Shown here: positions 1-6,220 of the stretch, in pieces
Position numbering within the stretch: the first letter of the stretch is position 1
Layout of the letters: each line of letters begins with the position of its first letter
From: Methanobacteriaceae archaeon
GTDB taxonomy: Archaea; Methanobacteriota; Methanobacteria; Methanobacteriales; Methanobacteriaceae
Assembly: GCA_030681145.1 (NCBI GenBank)
Contig: JAUXXK010000349.1
Coordinates: forward strand, 1 to 8,979
Direction: 5' to 3'
Length of the DNA: 8,979 nucleotides
Notes under the pieces: model-generated
Told to the model about the DNA's origin: nothing
Databases searched by the model: none
The model's input: only the letters and a program-made list of their open reading frames with translations
Translations under genes and position numbers: made by a program

Positions 1-1069
1 CACACCCAGGACTGCAAACCATTGCCCCCGCATCAATAAATGTTTGAATAATACCATCAGCCAATGATTTAGCATAAATTTCCGCAGAAGCAGGAACGAT
101 TACCATTCTAACATCTTCATGAACTTTTTGATTCTTTAATACATCAGAGGCTAGTTTTAAATCCTCGTATCTACCATTGGTACACGATCCTATGAAAACT
201 TGATCAATATGAGTTCCTTCTACTTTACTAATTGGTTTTACATTATCCACATCATGAGGGCAAGCAATCTGAGGCTCCATATCATTTACATCAAAATTAA
301 ATTCTTTATAATAAGAATAATCTTCATCAGACTCATAAATTTGAAACTGAGATCTGCTTCTCTTTTTTAAGTAATCAATAGTTGAAGGGTTAGGTTTTAT
401 GATCCCATTTTTGGCCCCCATCTCCACGGACATATTGGTAATAGTCATCCTTTGAGAAACTCCCATGTTATCAATGGTTTCACCACAATATTCAACTGCA
501 TTATAAGTTGCCCCATCTGCACCAATTTTACCAATAATATTCAATATAACATCTTTTGAAGTTACATTTTCCGACAAACACCCATTGACATTTATTTTAA
601 TAGATTCAGGGACCATGAACCACGTTTTTCCAGTAGCATACACCAAAGCCAAATCCGTTGAACCCATTCCTGTTGCAAATGCACCAAATGCACCATAAGT
701 ACATGTGTGAGAATCCGCGCCAACAATTACTTTTCCAGGCTGTATAAATCCTTTTTCAGGAAGTACTTGGTGACATATTCCTTCACCATGCATGTAAATA
801 TTTTTTATTCCTTGTTCTCTAGCAAAATTTCGGGTTACCTTTTGAAACTCTGCAGATCCAATATTATTGGCTGGAAAATTATGATCAAAAACTATTACGA
901 TTTTTTCAGGATCCCATACTCTTTTAGACACCTTATAGAACGTTTTAATTGCAGGAGGTGATGTTCCATCATGGCTCATGGCCATATCAACGTTAGCCTC
1001 TATAATTTCTCCAGGCACAACTTCTTTTTTTCCAGCTGCACTGGCAAGAATTTTTTCAGTTATATTCAT
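1..1069 (-). CDS. hacA: Homoaconitase-type dehydratase large subunit (AksD/HacA), C-terminus cut off by window edge
   Basis: This is the large subunit of an aconitase-family hydro-lyase. With its small subunit, not in the window, it should isomerise homocitrate and its longer homologues through an unsaturated intermediate in coenzyme B synthesis. The first 356 residues are present. Family signatures are DHNFPANN near residue 60, GADSHT at 117-122, GSCTNGR with the first [4Fe-4S] ligand Cys296, and VCSPGC with Cys356 as the last whole codon. The third cluster cysteine and the stop lie beyond the left edge; the family is about 420 residues long, so roughly 60 are missing. The ATG at 1069 has a GAGG ribosome site (1077-1080) 7 bases upstream. 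The paralogue 3-isopropylmalate dehydratase (LeuC) is very similar. I prefer homoaconitase because aksA lies directly upstream on the same strand; sequence alone does not settle it. Confidence 0.88.
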   Translation of the reverse strand, partial: MNITEKILASAAGKKEVVPGEIIEANVDMAMSHDGTSPPAIKTFYKVSKRVWDPEKIVIVFDHNFPANNIGSAEFQKVTRNFAREQGIKNIYMHGEGICHQVLPEKGFIQPGKVIVGADSHTCTYGAFGAFATGMGSTDLALVYATGKTWFMVPESIKINVNGCLSENVTSKDVILNIIGKIGADGATYNAVEYCGETIDNMGVSQRMTITNMSVEMGAKNGIIKPNPSTIDYLKKRSRSQFQIYESDEDYSYYKEFNFDVNDMEPQIACPHDVDNVKPISKVEGTHIDQVFIGSCTNGRYEDLKLASDVLKNQKVHEDVRMVIVPASAEIYAKSLADGIIQTFIDAGAMVCSPGC

Positions 1070-1116
1070 ATATAATCCTCAAATAAAGTATTATTTATAA
1101 AGTTATAGGATTTTTA

Positions 1117-1126
1117 TTTATATAAA
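1117..1126 (-). promoter_or_regulatory. Candidate TATA box for hacA
   Basis: A TTTATATAAA box lies in the 134-base gap between aksA and hacA, about 50 bases upstream of the hacA ATG. Archaeal transcription usually starts about 25 bases downstream of the box centre, which would give a leader of about 25-30 bases. The gap has no obvious oligo-T tract longer than 4-5 on the minus strand before this box, so hacA may be transcribed both from here and by read-through from aksA. The box sequence is itself palindromic, so its orientation is inferred from context only. Confidence 0.4.
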
Positions 1127-1203
1127 ATAATTAGATTAAATTATATTAAAATCAGATTATTTTTAAGGAGTTTAATATTTCTGGGTAAATGTAATTGCTG
1201 AAT

Positions 1204-2379
1204 TTAAATATCCACAGGACCCGTGACAGATTTCACAATCTTCTTAAAAAGATCATCATTGATGTATGTGCCTTCTTCACGGCTTTTTTTAACTTTTTTT
1301 AGAATTTTACATAATTCATCAGTGGTTACTTCTATCCCACACCCTTCAAGCTTAGCTTTAACTGCTCGACATCCTGAATGTTTGCCTAAAACAATTTGAC
1401 GATTTTGACCTACTAATTCCGGTAAAAAAGGTTCATATGTTAGAGGTTCTTCGATTACCGCATCGACATGAATTCCTGATTCATGCCTGAATACATTTTT
1501 CCCCACAATTGGCTTATTTTTAGGTACAGAGACTTTAGTGTGCTTTTCTACCAATAAAGATAATTCCTGGAATATTTTAGTGTTAAAACCTAGATCCAAC
1601 CCATACATGATTAATAAATTCATAACCAGTTCTTCTAAAGAAGTATTCCCTGCCCTTTCACCAATTCCATTTACTGTAGTAGATACTGCATTTCCTCCTG
1701 CTAAAAGACCAGATATGGAATTTGTTAAAGCCATACCAAAATCGTTATGACAATGAAGAGCAATATCTGCACTTAATTCGGATCTTAGTTCTCTGACCAA
1801 AAAATCCATTCCTTGAGGATTGATTGCACCCACAGTATCTGCAATATGTACTCGATCAACCCCATAATCTTGTGCTTTTAAGTAAATTCTTTTTAGAAAA
1901 TCAAGATCTGTTCGGGTAGCATCTTCTGCAGAAAATGCTACAAAAATTCCATGGTCTTTTGCATATTCAATGGATTTCATACAAACATTTAAAGCCTGTT
2001 CACGGCTTAGTTTTAATTTATGTTTTAGGTGAATGTCTGAAGTTCCCATGAAAGTTATTATGCCATCCACATCACAATCAAGAGCTACATCAATATCTTC
2101 TTTTTTTGTACGTGAGAGTACAATTATTTCTGCATTAAGATCTTCTTGAACGACTTTTTTTACAGAAGCCTTTTCTTGTTCAGATACAACAGGAAATCCA
2201 GTCTCAATTTGATGTATTTTCAATTCATCAAGTTTTCTGGCAATTTCAAGTTTTTCTTGTGCTCCCAAACATACACCTGGAGTTTGTTCACCATCTCTAA
2301 GAGTAGTATCATATATTGTGATTTTTTTAGGAAATTCGAGCTTTACTTCCTTATTAAAAGGACTTACAAAATACTTCAA
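1204..2379 (-). CDS. aksA: Homocitrate synthase AksA (coenzyme B biosynthesis)
   Basis: A DRE-TIM/HMGL-like acyltransferase that condenses acetyl-CoA with 2-oxoglutarate, and in methanogens with the longer 2-oxoadipate and 2-oxopimelate, to start chain elongation towards coenzyme B. The 391 residues show the family signatures TLRDGEQTPG (Arg28, Asp29, Glu31), HCHNDFGMA with metal ligands His209 and His211, NGIGERAGN at 237-245, FRHESGIHVDA at 297-307 and GKHSG at 332-336. It lacks the long C-terminal allosteric domain of LeuA, which argues against isopropylmalate synthase; citramalate synthase is a less likely alternative. The start is TTG at 2379, preceded by GGTGGG at 2386-2391 with a 6-base spacer. 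The N-terminus so defined (MKYFVSPFNKE) and total length match AksA as I remember it. The gene for the next step, hacA, follows on the same strand. Confidence 0.93.
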   Translation of the reverse strand: MKYFVSPFNKEVKLEFPKKITIYDTTLRDGEQTPGVCLGAQEKLEIARKLDELKIHQIETGFPVVSEQEKASVKKVVQEDLNAEIIVLSRTKKEDIDVALDCDVDGIITFMGTSDIHLKHKLKLSREQALNVCMKSIEYAKDHGIFVAFSAEDATRTDLDFLKRIYLKAQDYGVDRVHIADTVGAINPQGMDFLVRELRSELSADIALHCHNDFGMALTNSISGLLAGGNAVSTTVNGIGERAGNTSLEELVMNLLIMYGLDLGFNTKIFQELSLLVEKHTKVSVPKNKPIVGKNVFRHESGIHVDAVIEEPLTYEPFLPELVGQNRQIVLGKHSGCRAVKAKLEGCGIEVTTDELCKILKKVKKSREEGTYINDDLFKKIVKSVTGPVDI

Positions 2380-2385
2380 AAGATT

Positions 2386-2391
2386 CCCACC
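2386..2391 (-). promoter_or_regulatory. Ribosome binding site fixing the TTG start of aksA
   Basis: On the minus strand the sequence reads AAGGTGGGAATCTTTTG. AGGTG is part of the GGAGGTGAT complement of the archaeal 16S rRNA tail. The site ends 6 bases before the TTG at 2379, and no ATG or GTG in frame lies closer. Confidence 0.65.
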
Positions 2392-2470
2392 TTGTATTTA
2401 ATATAATTTAGTTTTTTTACTAAAATAATCTGCTAAGAGTATTAAATTAGTTATTTAAAGTTTTTAAATA

Positions 2471-2480
2471 GTTTATATAA
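2471..2480 (-). promoter_or_regulatory. Candidate TATA box for aksA
   Basis: On the minus strand TTATATAAAC follows a very AT-rich stretch (2461-2500). The expected transcription start would be near 2450, leaving an untranslated leader of about 70 bases before the TTG at 2379. It is the best TATA match in the 249-base gap between aksA and the CYTH gene. Confidence 0.4.
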
Positions 2481-2558
2481 TATAAATTTTTTATTTTTCA
2501 AATCTAACCAAAGATTACTAGTTGAATTCAATTACAAAATTTTTATTTGTTGAAGTAT

Positions 2559-2590
2559 AAAAAAGTACCACTGAAGAAGTCTTCCGGCAG
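2559..2590 (-). terminator. Possible terminator of the CYTH gene
   Basis: About 40 bases beyond the CYTH stop, the minus strand has a small GC-richer dyad (GAAG-ACTT-CTTC, 2573-2584) inside a CTG...CAG frame. It is followed by six T at 2564-2559. The stem is only 4-5 pairs, but archaeal termination depends mainly on the T tract. The rest of the 2380-2628 gap shows only the aksA promoter candidate and no coding potential. Confidence 0.35.
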
Positions 2591-2628
2591 ATAATTGATT
2601 ATTCATTAATAAAATTTTAAATAACTCA

Positions 2629-3165
2629 TTAAATACCCATTAATTCCAGATAAGATTTTCTTTCAAAGCCTTCAGTTATTCCCAGCTTTTTAAAAATGTC
2701 AAAAATTTGATGAATTGATTGTTCAAAATCTTCGCCATCGTCTAAATCTTTTTCGATTTCCATAAATATTCCAGCTTTTTTAACTGTGTCCAAAGTAATA
2801 ACAAATTCTTGAAGATAATATATTTCTCTGTCTTTTATCACAGTTTCTACAGGTTTAAATCCTAAGCTTTCAAAGATATTTTGGGTTATTTCAGCATCTT
2901 CTACACCGACTTCAAATTCTTTACGAGTTTTGCTTGATTTATCAATCTTAGCACCTTTATAAGTAATAAAAACTTTTAAATCATTATTTTCCGGTATTTT
3001 TCTTATTCTTAATGCTTCATCTGTTACAGCAAAATCTCTATAAGGTGCATTAAAATAAGTATCCTCCTGACGTTCAGTTTTTACCTTAAGTGCATTTAGT
3101 TGCTTAAGTTTTTTTCGTATAGGGCCAAATTCTTTTACCCTTGCTTTAACTTCTACTTCAATCAA
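2629..3165 (-). CDS. CYTH-domain protein, CyaB/class IV adenylate cyclase-like
   Basis: A 178-residue stand-alone CYTH-fold protein. These form a tunnel that binds an organic triphosphate or polyphosphate with metal ions. The defining ExExK motif is at the extreme N-terminus (Glu3, Glu5, Lys7). Further family features are DTYFNAP at 35-41, ALRIRK at 51-56, TYKG at 68-71, a basic/acidic strand with Arg81, Glu83 and Glu85, Lys111 and Arg113, the paired acids Glu136/Glu138, and the SYLELM tail typical of CyaB relatives. Archaeal members are often named adenylate cyclase, but the reaction (cyclic AMP synthesis, thiamine-triphosphate or inorganic-triphosphate hydrolysis) cannot be read from the sequence. 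The start is TTG at 3165 with a perfect GGTGAT at 3169-3174. The 129-residue gene lies 86 bases upstream on the same strand, separated by a T7 tract, so co-transcription is uncertain. Confidence 0.85.
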   Translation of the reverse strand: MIEVEVKARVKEFGPIRKKLKQLNALKVKTERQEDTYFNAPYRDFAVTDEALRIRKIPENNDLKVFITYKGAKIDKSSKTRKEFEVGVEDAEITQNIFESLGFKPVETVIKDREIYYLQEFVITLDTVKKAGIFMEIEKDLDDGEDFEQSIHQIFDIFKKLGITEGFERKSYLELMGI

Positions 3166-3168
3166 AAA

Positions 3169-3174
3169 ATCACC
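3169..3174 (-). promoter_or_regulatory. Ribosome binding site fixing the TTG start of the CYTH gene
   Basis: GGTGAT on the minus strand is the 3' half of the ideal GGAGGTGAT site and ends 3 bases before the TTG at 3165. The ExExK motif begins at residue 3, as usual for CYTH proteins, which supports this start. Confidence 0.7.
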
Positions 3175-3228
3175 AAAATTCTCTAGTATTTAATTACATT
3201 AAATTGTATTTGAAAATTAAATAAAGTT

Positions 3229-3235
3229 AAAAAAA
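3229..3235 (-). terminator. Oligo-T tract after the 129-residue gene
   Basis: Seven consecutive T on the minus strand begin 17 bases past the stop of the 129-residue gene (CACATTTTTTTAAC). No stem-loop is evident. Such tracts are enough for termination in archaea, though it could be only partial and let the CYTH gene be read through. Confidence 0.4.
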
Positions 3236-3251
3236 TGTGAATAATTATTAA

Positions 3252-3641
3252 TTATTTCATTTGATTTTTTATATATTCCCTTAAGAATATTTTTGAATCC
3301 TCTATTTGAATGATATAATTATCAATTAAATTGTCAAGAACATCATAAGGAGCTATTTTCTCATCCTTTTCTATTTTTAATAATTTAATAGCCATTCTAG
3401 CTTTTTTATCTGTTTTTTTGTTATTTTTTAAGGATTCATTAACTTTTTCTATGTTATTTATATACTCTTTGCGAATTTTTCTAGCATCAATTCGAATATT
3501 GAATTTTATCTGTTTTAGTACTTTTTGATACTCTTTTAATTTTGTGAGAAGTGATGTCGCTTCCATTAAAGACTTTGGCTCTAAATGAAATCCTTCGACT
3601 CCTAATTCAGATATTTGCTGTTTATACAATTTAATATTCAT
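3252..3641 (-). CDS. Hypothetical 129-residue charged helical protein
   Basis: I do not recognise this protein. It has 129 residues, very rich in Lys, Ile, Glu and Asn, with no Cys or Trp. It has no signal peptide or membrane segment. Residues about 23-92 alternate hydrophobic and charged positions and look like a long helix or short coiled coil, with a basic patch at about 50-60 and another at 75-83. The end (about 97-127) looks like a second helix. The ATG at 3641 is preceded by a strong GGAGG (3647-3651) with a 5-base spacer, inside a run of six G, so translation is likely real. It is the first gene leftward from the divergent promoter region opposite tbp. A nucleic-acid-binding or scaffold role is possible but is only a guess from composition. 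Confidence 0.7.
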   Translation of the reverse strand: MNIKLYKQQISELGVEGFHLEPKSLMEATSLLTKLKEYQKVLKQIKFNIRIDARKIRKEYINNIEKVNESLKNNKKTDKKARMAIKLLKIEKDEKIAPYDVLDNLIDNYIIQIEDSKIFLREYIKNQMK

Positions 3642-3710
3642 TTTATCCTCCCCCCAGTGGAATATGAATTCAATTTACAACATTAAGACTAATTTTTATT
3701 TACTATAAAT

Positions 3711-3718
3711 TTATATAA
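3711..3718 (-). promoter_or_regulatory. Candidate TATA box for the 129-residue gene
   Basis: TTATATAA reads the same on both strands and lies about 70 bases upstream of the ATG at 3641. It predicts a start near 3689 and a leader of about 45-50 bases. Direction is assigned from the neighbouring gene. Confidence 0.35.
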
Positions 3719-3945
3719 GTATATATCCATAAAGATATTTATTATAAATAGGATATTTAATTTATTGTTGTTTGTTATAAAAAAATAAATTATAATTTTT
3801 AATAGGTGCTTTTAAATAGCATTATTAATATATTGGATTTAGAAACTGTGTTATGAATTATTTTATATCATATCGATAAATGGCACAGGTGAATGATATT
3901 ATGTATATGTAATTAAAGTTATTAACCACTACTTTTTTAAGTGCA

Positions 3946-3956
3946 TTATATAAATA
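3946..3956 (+). promoter_or_regulatory. Candidate TATA box for the tbp operon
   Basis: TTATATAAATA is a good archaeal TATA box. It predicts transcription from about 3975 and a leader of about 40 bases carrying the GGAGGT site. A second, weaker candidate (TTTATAAAAT, 3969-3978) would give a leader of about 20 bases. Because the first gene encodes TBP itself, this box is a natural site for autoregulation, but that is inference. Confidence 0.45.
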
Positions 3957-4002
3957 ACGATTTATACATTTATAAAATAATAAAATTCTTCTAATTTATA
4001 CT

Positions 4003-4009
4003 GGGAGGT
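4003..4009 (+). promoter_or_regulatory. Ribosome binding site fixing the TTG start of tbp
   Basis: GGGAGGT ends 7 bases before the TTG at 4017. It is the strongest Shine-Dalgarno match near the start, and the resulting protein has the usual archaeal TBP N-terminus and length. Confidence 0.7.
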
Positions 4010-4016
4010 ATATCAC

Positions 4017-4562
4017 TTGACCGATGTGGATATTAAGATTGAAAACATTGTAGCCTCTGCAACTCTTGGAAAATCCATTGATCTTCCTACAGTTGCTAAA
4101 GCACTTGAAGGCGTTGATTTTAATCGCGAACAGTTTCCGGGTTTAGTATATAAACTTAAAGAACCCAAAACTGCAGCTTTGATATTTGGTTCTGGAAAGT
4201 TGGTTTGTACAGGTGCGAAGTCCATTGATGACTCAAAACTGGCCATAAAAATAACTGTGGATCAGATGAGAACCATGGACCCGGACATTCCAGAAGAATT
4301 TGAAATAAAAATACAAAACATAGTTGCTTCGGCTAATTTGCAGAAAACTTTAAACCTCGAAGCAGTAGCTTTAGGATTAGAAAATACTGAATATGAGCCA
4401 GAACAGTTTCCTGGACTGGTGTATCGATTAGAAGACCCTAAAGTGGTTCTTTTATTATTTGGATCCGGAAAAGTAGTTTGTACCGGAGCAAAGAGTTTTG
4501 GAGATGCCAAACTTGGTGTCGCTAAAACTCGAGACCGACTCGGCGAGTTGGATTTGATTTAA
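4017..4562 (+). CDS. tbp: TATA-box-binding protein (TBP)
   Basis: The general transcription factor that binds and bends the TATA box and recruits TFB and RNA polymerase. At 181 residues it is a complete archaeal TBP core with almost no extra N-terminus. The saddle is built from two direct repeats offset by 91 residues: NIVASA at 10-15 and 101-106, EQFPGLVY at 38-45 and 129-136, and FGSGK..CTGAK at 57-68 and 148-159. The phenylalanines expected to wedge into DNA are Phe40/Phe57 and Phe131/Phe148, with the 17-residue spacing known from yeast TBP. A short acidic tail follows (GELDLI), as in other archaeal TBPs. The start is TTG with a strong GGGAGGT. The next gene begins 11 bases after the stop, so the two are probably one transcript. 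Confidence 0.98.
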   Translation: MTDVDIKIENIVASATLGKSIDLPTVAKALEGVDFNREQFPGLVYKLKEPKTAALIFGSGKLVCTGAKSIDDSKLAIKITVDQMRTMDPDIPEEFEIKIQNIVASANLQKTLNLEAVALGLENTEYEPEQFPGLVYRLEDPKVVLLLFGSGKVVCTGAKSFGDAKLGVAKTRDRLGELDLI

Positions 4563-4564
4563 TT

Positions 4565-4570
4565 GGTGAT
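4565..4570 (+). promoter_or_regulatory. Ribosome binding site in the tbp/serB-like junction
   Basis: GGTGAT occupies most of the 11 bases between the tbp stop and the TTG at 4574, with a 3-base spacer. It fixes the TTG start, whose product begins directly with the first strand of the HAD domain. It also shows that the second cistron can be initiated on its own in a shared mRNA. Confidence 0.65.
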
Positions 4571-4573
4571 AAT

Positions 4574-6064
4574 TTGATTAAACTTGTAGTTTTTGACCTT
4601 GATAATGTTATTATAGACGGCGAAGCCATAGACGAAATAGGAAAGTTAATGGGCGTCCAAGACCAGATTATAGAGATTACAGAAAAAGCCATGCAAGGCA
4701 ATGTGGATTTTGAAACAGCCATTAAAGAAAGAGTTAAATTGCTCAAAGGCGCTTCAATCGAAGATATAAAAAAAATATCTGACGAAATGCCTCTAATGAA
4801 AGGTGCTGAAGAAACCATTGCAGCCTTAAAAGAGAAAAAATACAAAGTAGCCATTATTAGTGGTAGTTTCGACTTGATTGCCAATTCTATCAAGGAAAGA
4901 TTGGGCTTTGATTACACATTCTCTAATACATTGCTTGAAGAAGATGGAATTTTAACCGGAGAGGTTATCGGCCCGCTGGTAGAAGGTTCCAAATTCGATG
5001 TTTTATCTAAGCTGGTGGAAGATGAAAAAATTTCATTAGAAGAGTGTGTAGCAGTAGGAGACGGCGCAAACGATATATCCATGATCGAAGCGGTAAAAAT
5101 TGGGATAGCGTTCAATGCTAAGCCAGCACTTAAAGAAATAGCTAACGAAGTAATTGAAACCCGTGATTTAACTGAGATTATTTCTCTATTAGAAAAAAAA
5201 ACCAACTTGGAAAAAGATAAAAAGCAATCTACCAAGATTGAAGGAAACTTGGACAATGCTATGGATAAAAAAGACGAGTATGAGAAAAAACTTTCTAAAA
5301 TCTCAGAAGAACGGGAGCAGTTTAATCAAAAGGCTAAAAAACACCGTGAGATAAGGGACGAACTCAACAACAGTCTTAAAGAAAATTTAAATGTTGCCAT
5401 TGAGTTCCGGGATAAAAGAAATAAAATTAACGAAGAAGTTGAAAAAAACAAAAAGCTTCGTGATAAAGCTAATGAAGAACTTAAGAAAATGGAATGGTCT
5501 TCTGGAAGAAGAGACCGAATGAAGATCGAAAATGAAATTAAAAAGATTGATAAAATCATAGAAACCCGTGTTCTGGACATTAAAAAAGAGAACAAGTTGG
5601 TAAAAGATGCAAACGATCTTCGTAAAAAACTCATGGAAATTCAAGAAGACGAAGGAGTTCATGAAGAAGCTCAAAAGCTTAAAGAAACATCTGAATCTTA
5701 CCACGCGAAAGTTGTTGAATTGTCTGAACAGGCACAAGAAAATCACGAAAGTATGCTCGAATACTTCCGGAAAACAGATGAAATACGGACTAATGCAGAT
5801 GAAGCGCACCAAAAATTCTTAGAATACAAAAACAGTGCCTCCGCAAAACATGAGGATTTCAAATCTGTGTTGGGAGAAATCCATAAGGTCAACAAACAAT
5901 TAGGTGGAATGAGATCTAAACGAAAAGATATTGAAAATCGAGCTTCACGGAAAAAAGATCGAGAAGAAAAAGAAAGAGCAGAAGAAATATACCGTAGGTT
6001 CAAAGAGGGTAAAAAAGTTAGTACAGAAGATATTATGCTATTGCAAAAACATAATATTGTTTAA
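4574..6064 (+). CDS. Phosphoserine-phosphatase-like HAD domain fused to a long coiled coil
   Basis: A 496-residue two-part protein. Residues 1-205 are a HAD phosphatase of the SerB type. Motif I is DLDNV (nucleophile Asp8, acid/base Asp10), motif II is SGS (Ser96), motif III is Lys140, and motif IV is GDGAND (Asp163, Asn166, Asp167). Aligned by eye with the Methanocaldococcus SerB, the substrate residues Glu20, Met43, Phe49 and Arg56 correspond to Glu17, Met40, Phe46 and Arg53, so hydrolysis of phosphoserine is plausible. Residues about 210-475 are a nearly uninterrupted Lys/Glu-rich coiled coil with a break near 307-312. The tail (FKEGKKVSTEDIMLLQ) resembles, from memory, the archaeal coiled-coil family COG1340. 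Plain SerB is about 210 residues, so the coil more than doubles it. Start TTG at 4574. It is probably co-transcribed with tbp. No signal peptide is seen. Confidence 0.9.
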   Translation: MIKLVVFDLDNVIIDGEAIDEIGKLMGVQDQIIEITEKAMQGNVDFETAIKERVKLLKGASIEDIKKISDEMPLMKGAEETIAALKEKKYKVAIISGSFDLIANSIKERLGFDYTFSNTLLEEDGILTGEVIGPLVEGSKFDVLSKLVEDEKISLEECVAVGDGANDISMIEAVKIGIAFNAKPALKEIANEVIETRDLTEIISLLEKKTNLEKDKKQSTKIEGNLDNAMDKKDEYEKKLSKISEEREQFNQKAKKHREIRDELNNSLKENLNVAIEFRDKRNKINEEVEKNKKLRDKANEELKKMEWSSGRRDRMKIENEIKKIDKIIETRVLDIKKENKLVKDANDLRKKLMEIQEDEGVHEEAQKLKETSESYHAKVVELSEQAQENHESMLEYFRKTDEIRTNADEAHQKFLEYKNSASAKHEDFKSVLGEIHKVNKQLGGMRSKRKDIENRASRKKDREEKERAEEIYRRFKEGKKVSTEDIMLLQKHNIV

Positions 6065-6067
6065 ATA

Positions 6068-6104
6068 AGGAGATATCTCCTATTAACCTCCCCTATAATT
6101 TTTT
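6068..6104 (+). terminator. Palindrome plus T tract after the phosphatase/coiled-coil gene
   Basis: A perfect 14-base palindrome, AGGAGATATCTCCT, spans 6068-6081 and starts 3 bases after the stop. It can fold as a 5-pair stem with an ATAT loop. A nearby CTCCCC (6088-6093) could pair alternatively with AGGAG. Six T follow at 6099-6104. It may end or attenuate the tbp transcript; a protein-binding dyad is the alternative. Confidence 0.4.
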
Positions 6105-6208
6105 AGCAAATAAACTGGAATATTGAGTTATCATAAATAACTATTTTAACTTTTTATTTTCTCATTTCTTTAAAATAAGAATTTCAGTCTTTAGTTAATT
6201 AATTCCAT

Positions 6209-6214
6209 GGTGAT
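6209..6214 (+). promoter_or_regulatory. Ribosome binding site of the 50-residue CxxC gene
   Basis: A perfect GGTGAT ends 6 bases before the ATG at 6221. It is one of the main reasons for calling this short frame a real gene. Confidence 0.65.
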
Positions 6215-6220
6215 ATCTAA

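Larger units (their letters stand above)
3642..4016. other. AT-rich divergent intergenic region between the 129-residue gene and tbp
   Basis: These 375 bases carry the leftward promoter candidate (3711-3718), the rightward one for tbp (3946-3956), and a dyad near 3865-3899. The longest ATG reading frames I found here are under 10 codons, and none combines a good ribosome site with useful length. I see no tRNA or other recognisable RNA gene. Confidence 0.6.

Noticed and set aside
707..961. 84-codon plus-strand reading frame
   Set aside because: It is antisense to the homoaconitase gene, which has clear family motifs. The frame shows no ribosome site or recognisable protein.
2146..2406. 86-codon plus-strand reading frame, and a similar one at 1538-1750
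   Set aside because: Both are antisense to aksA, low-complexity Phe/Ser/Leu-rich translations typical of the reverse complement of an AT-rich gene.
3885..3905. C/D-box guide RNA (an ATGAT-like C box)
   Set aside because: The match to RTGATGA is imperfect, and no properly spaced CTGA D box follows.
3851..3915. Tiny ATG frames with a nearby GGTGA in the divergent region, considered as leader peptides
   Set aside because: They are only 2-8 codons long, with no amino-acid bias, and the associated attenuator structure is not visible.
4013..4510. Minus-strand frames opposite tbp (4013-4246 and 4262-4510) that resemble each other
   Set aside because: Their mutual similarity is only the reverse-strand echo of the TBP direct repeats. 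They lack ribosome sites.
4522..6003. Several long minus-strand frames and one plus-strand frame (5607-5822) within the phosphatase/coiled-coil gene
   Set aside because: Lys/Glu-rich coiled-coil codons read backwards rarely give stops and yield Ser/Phe/Leu-rich nonsense. The forward protein explains the DNA.
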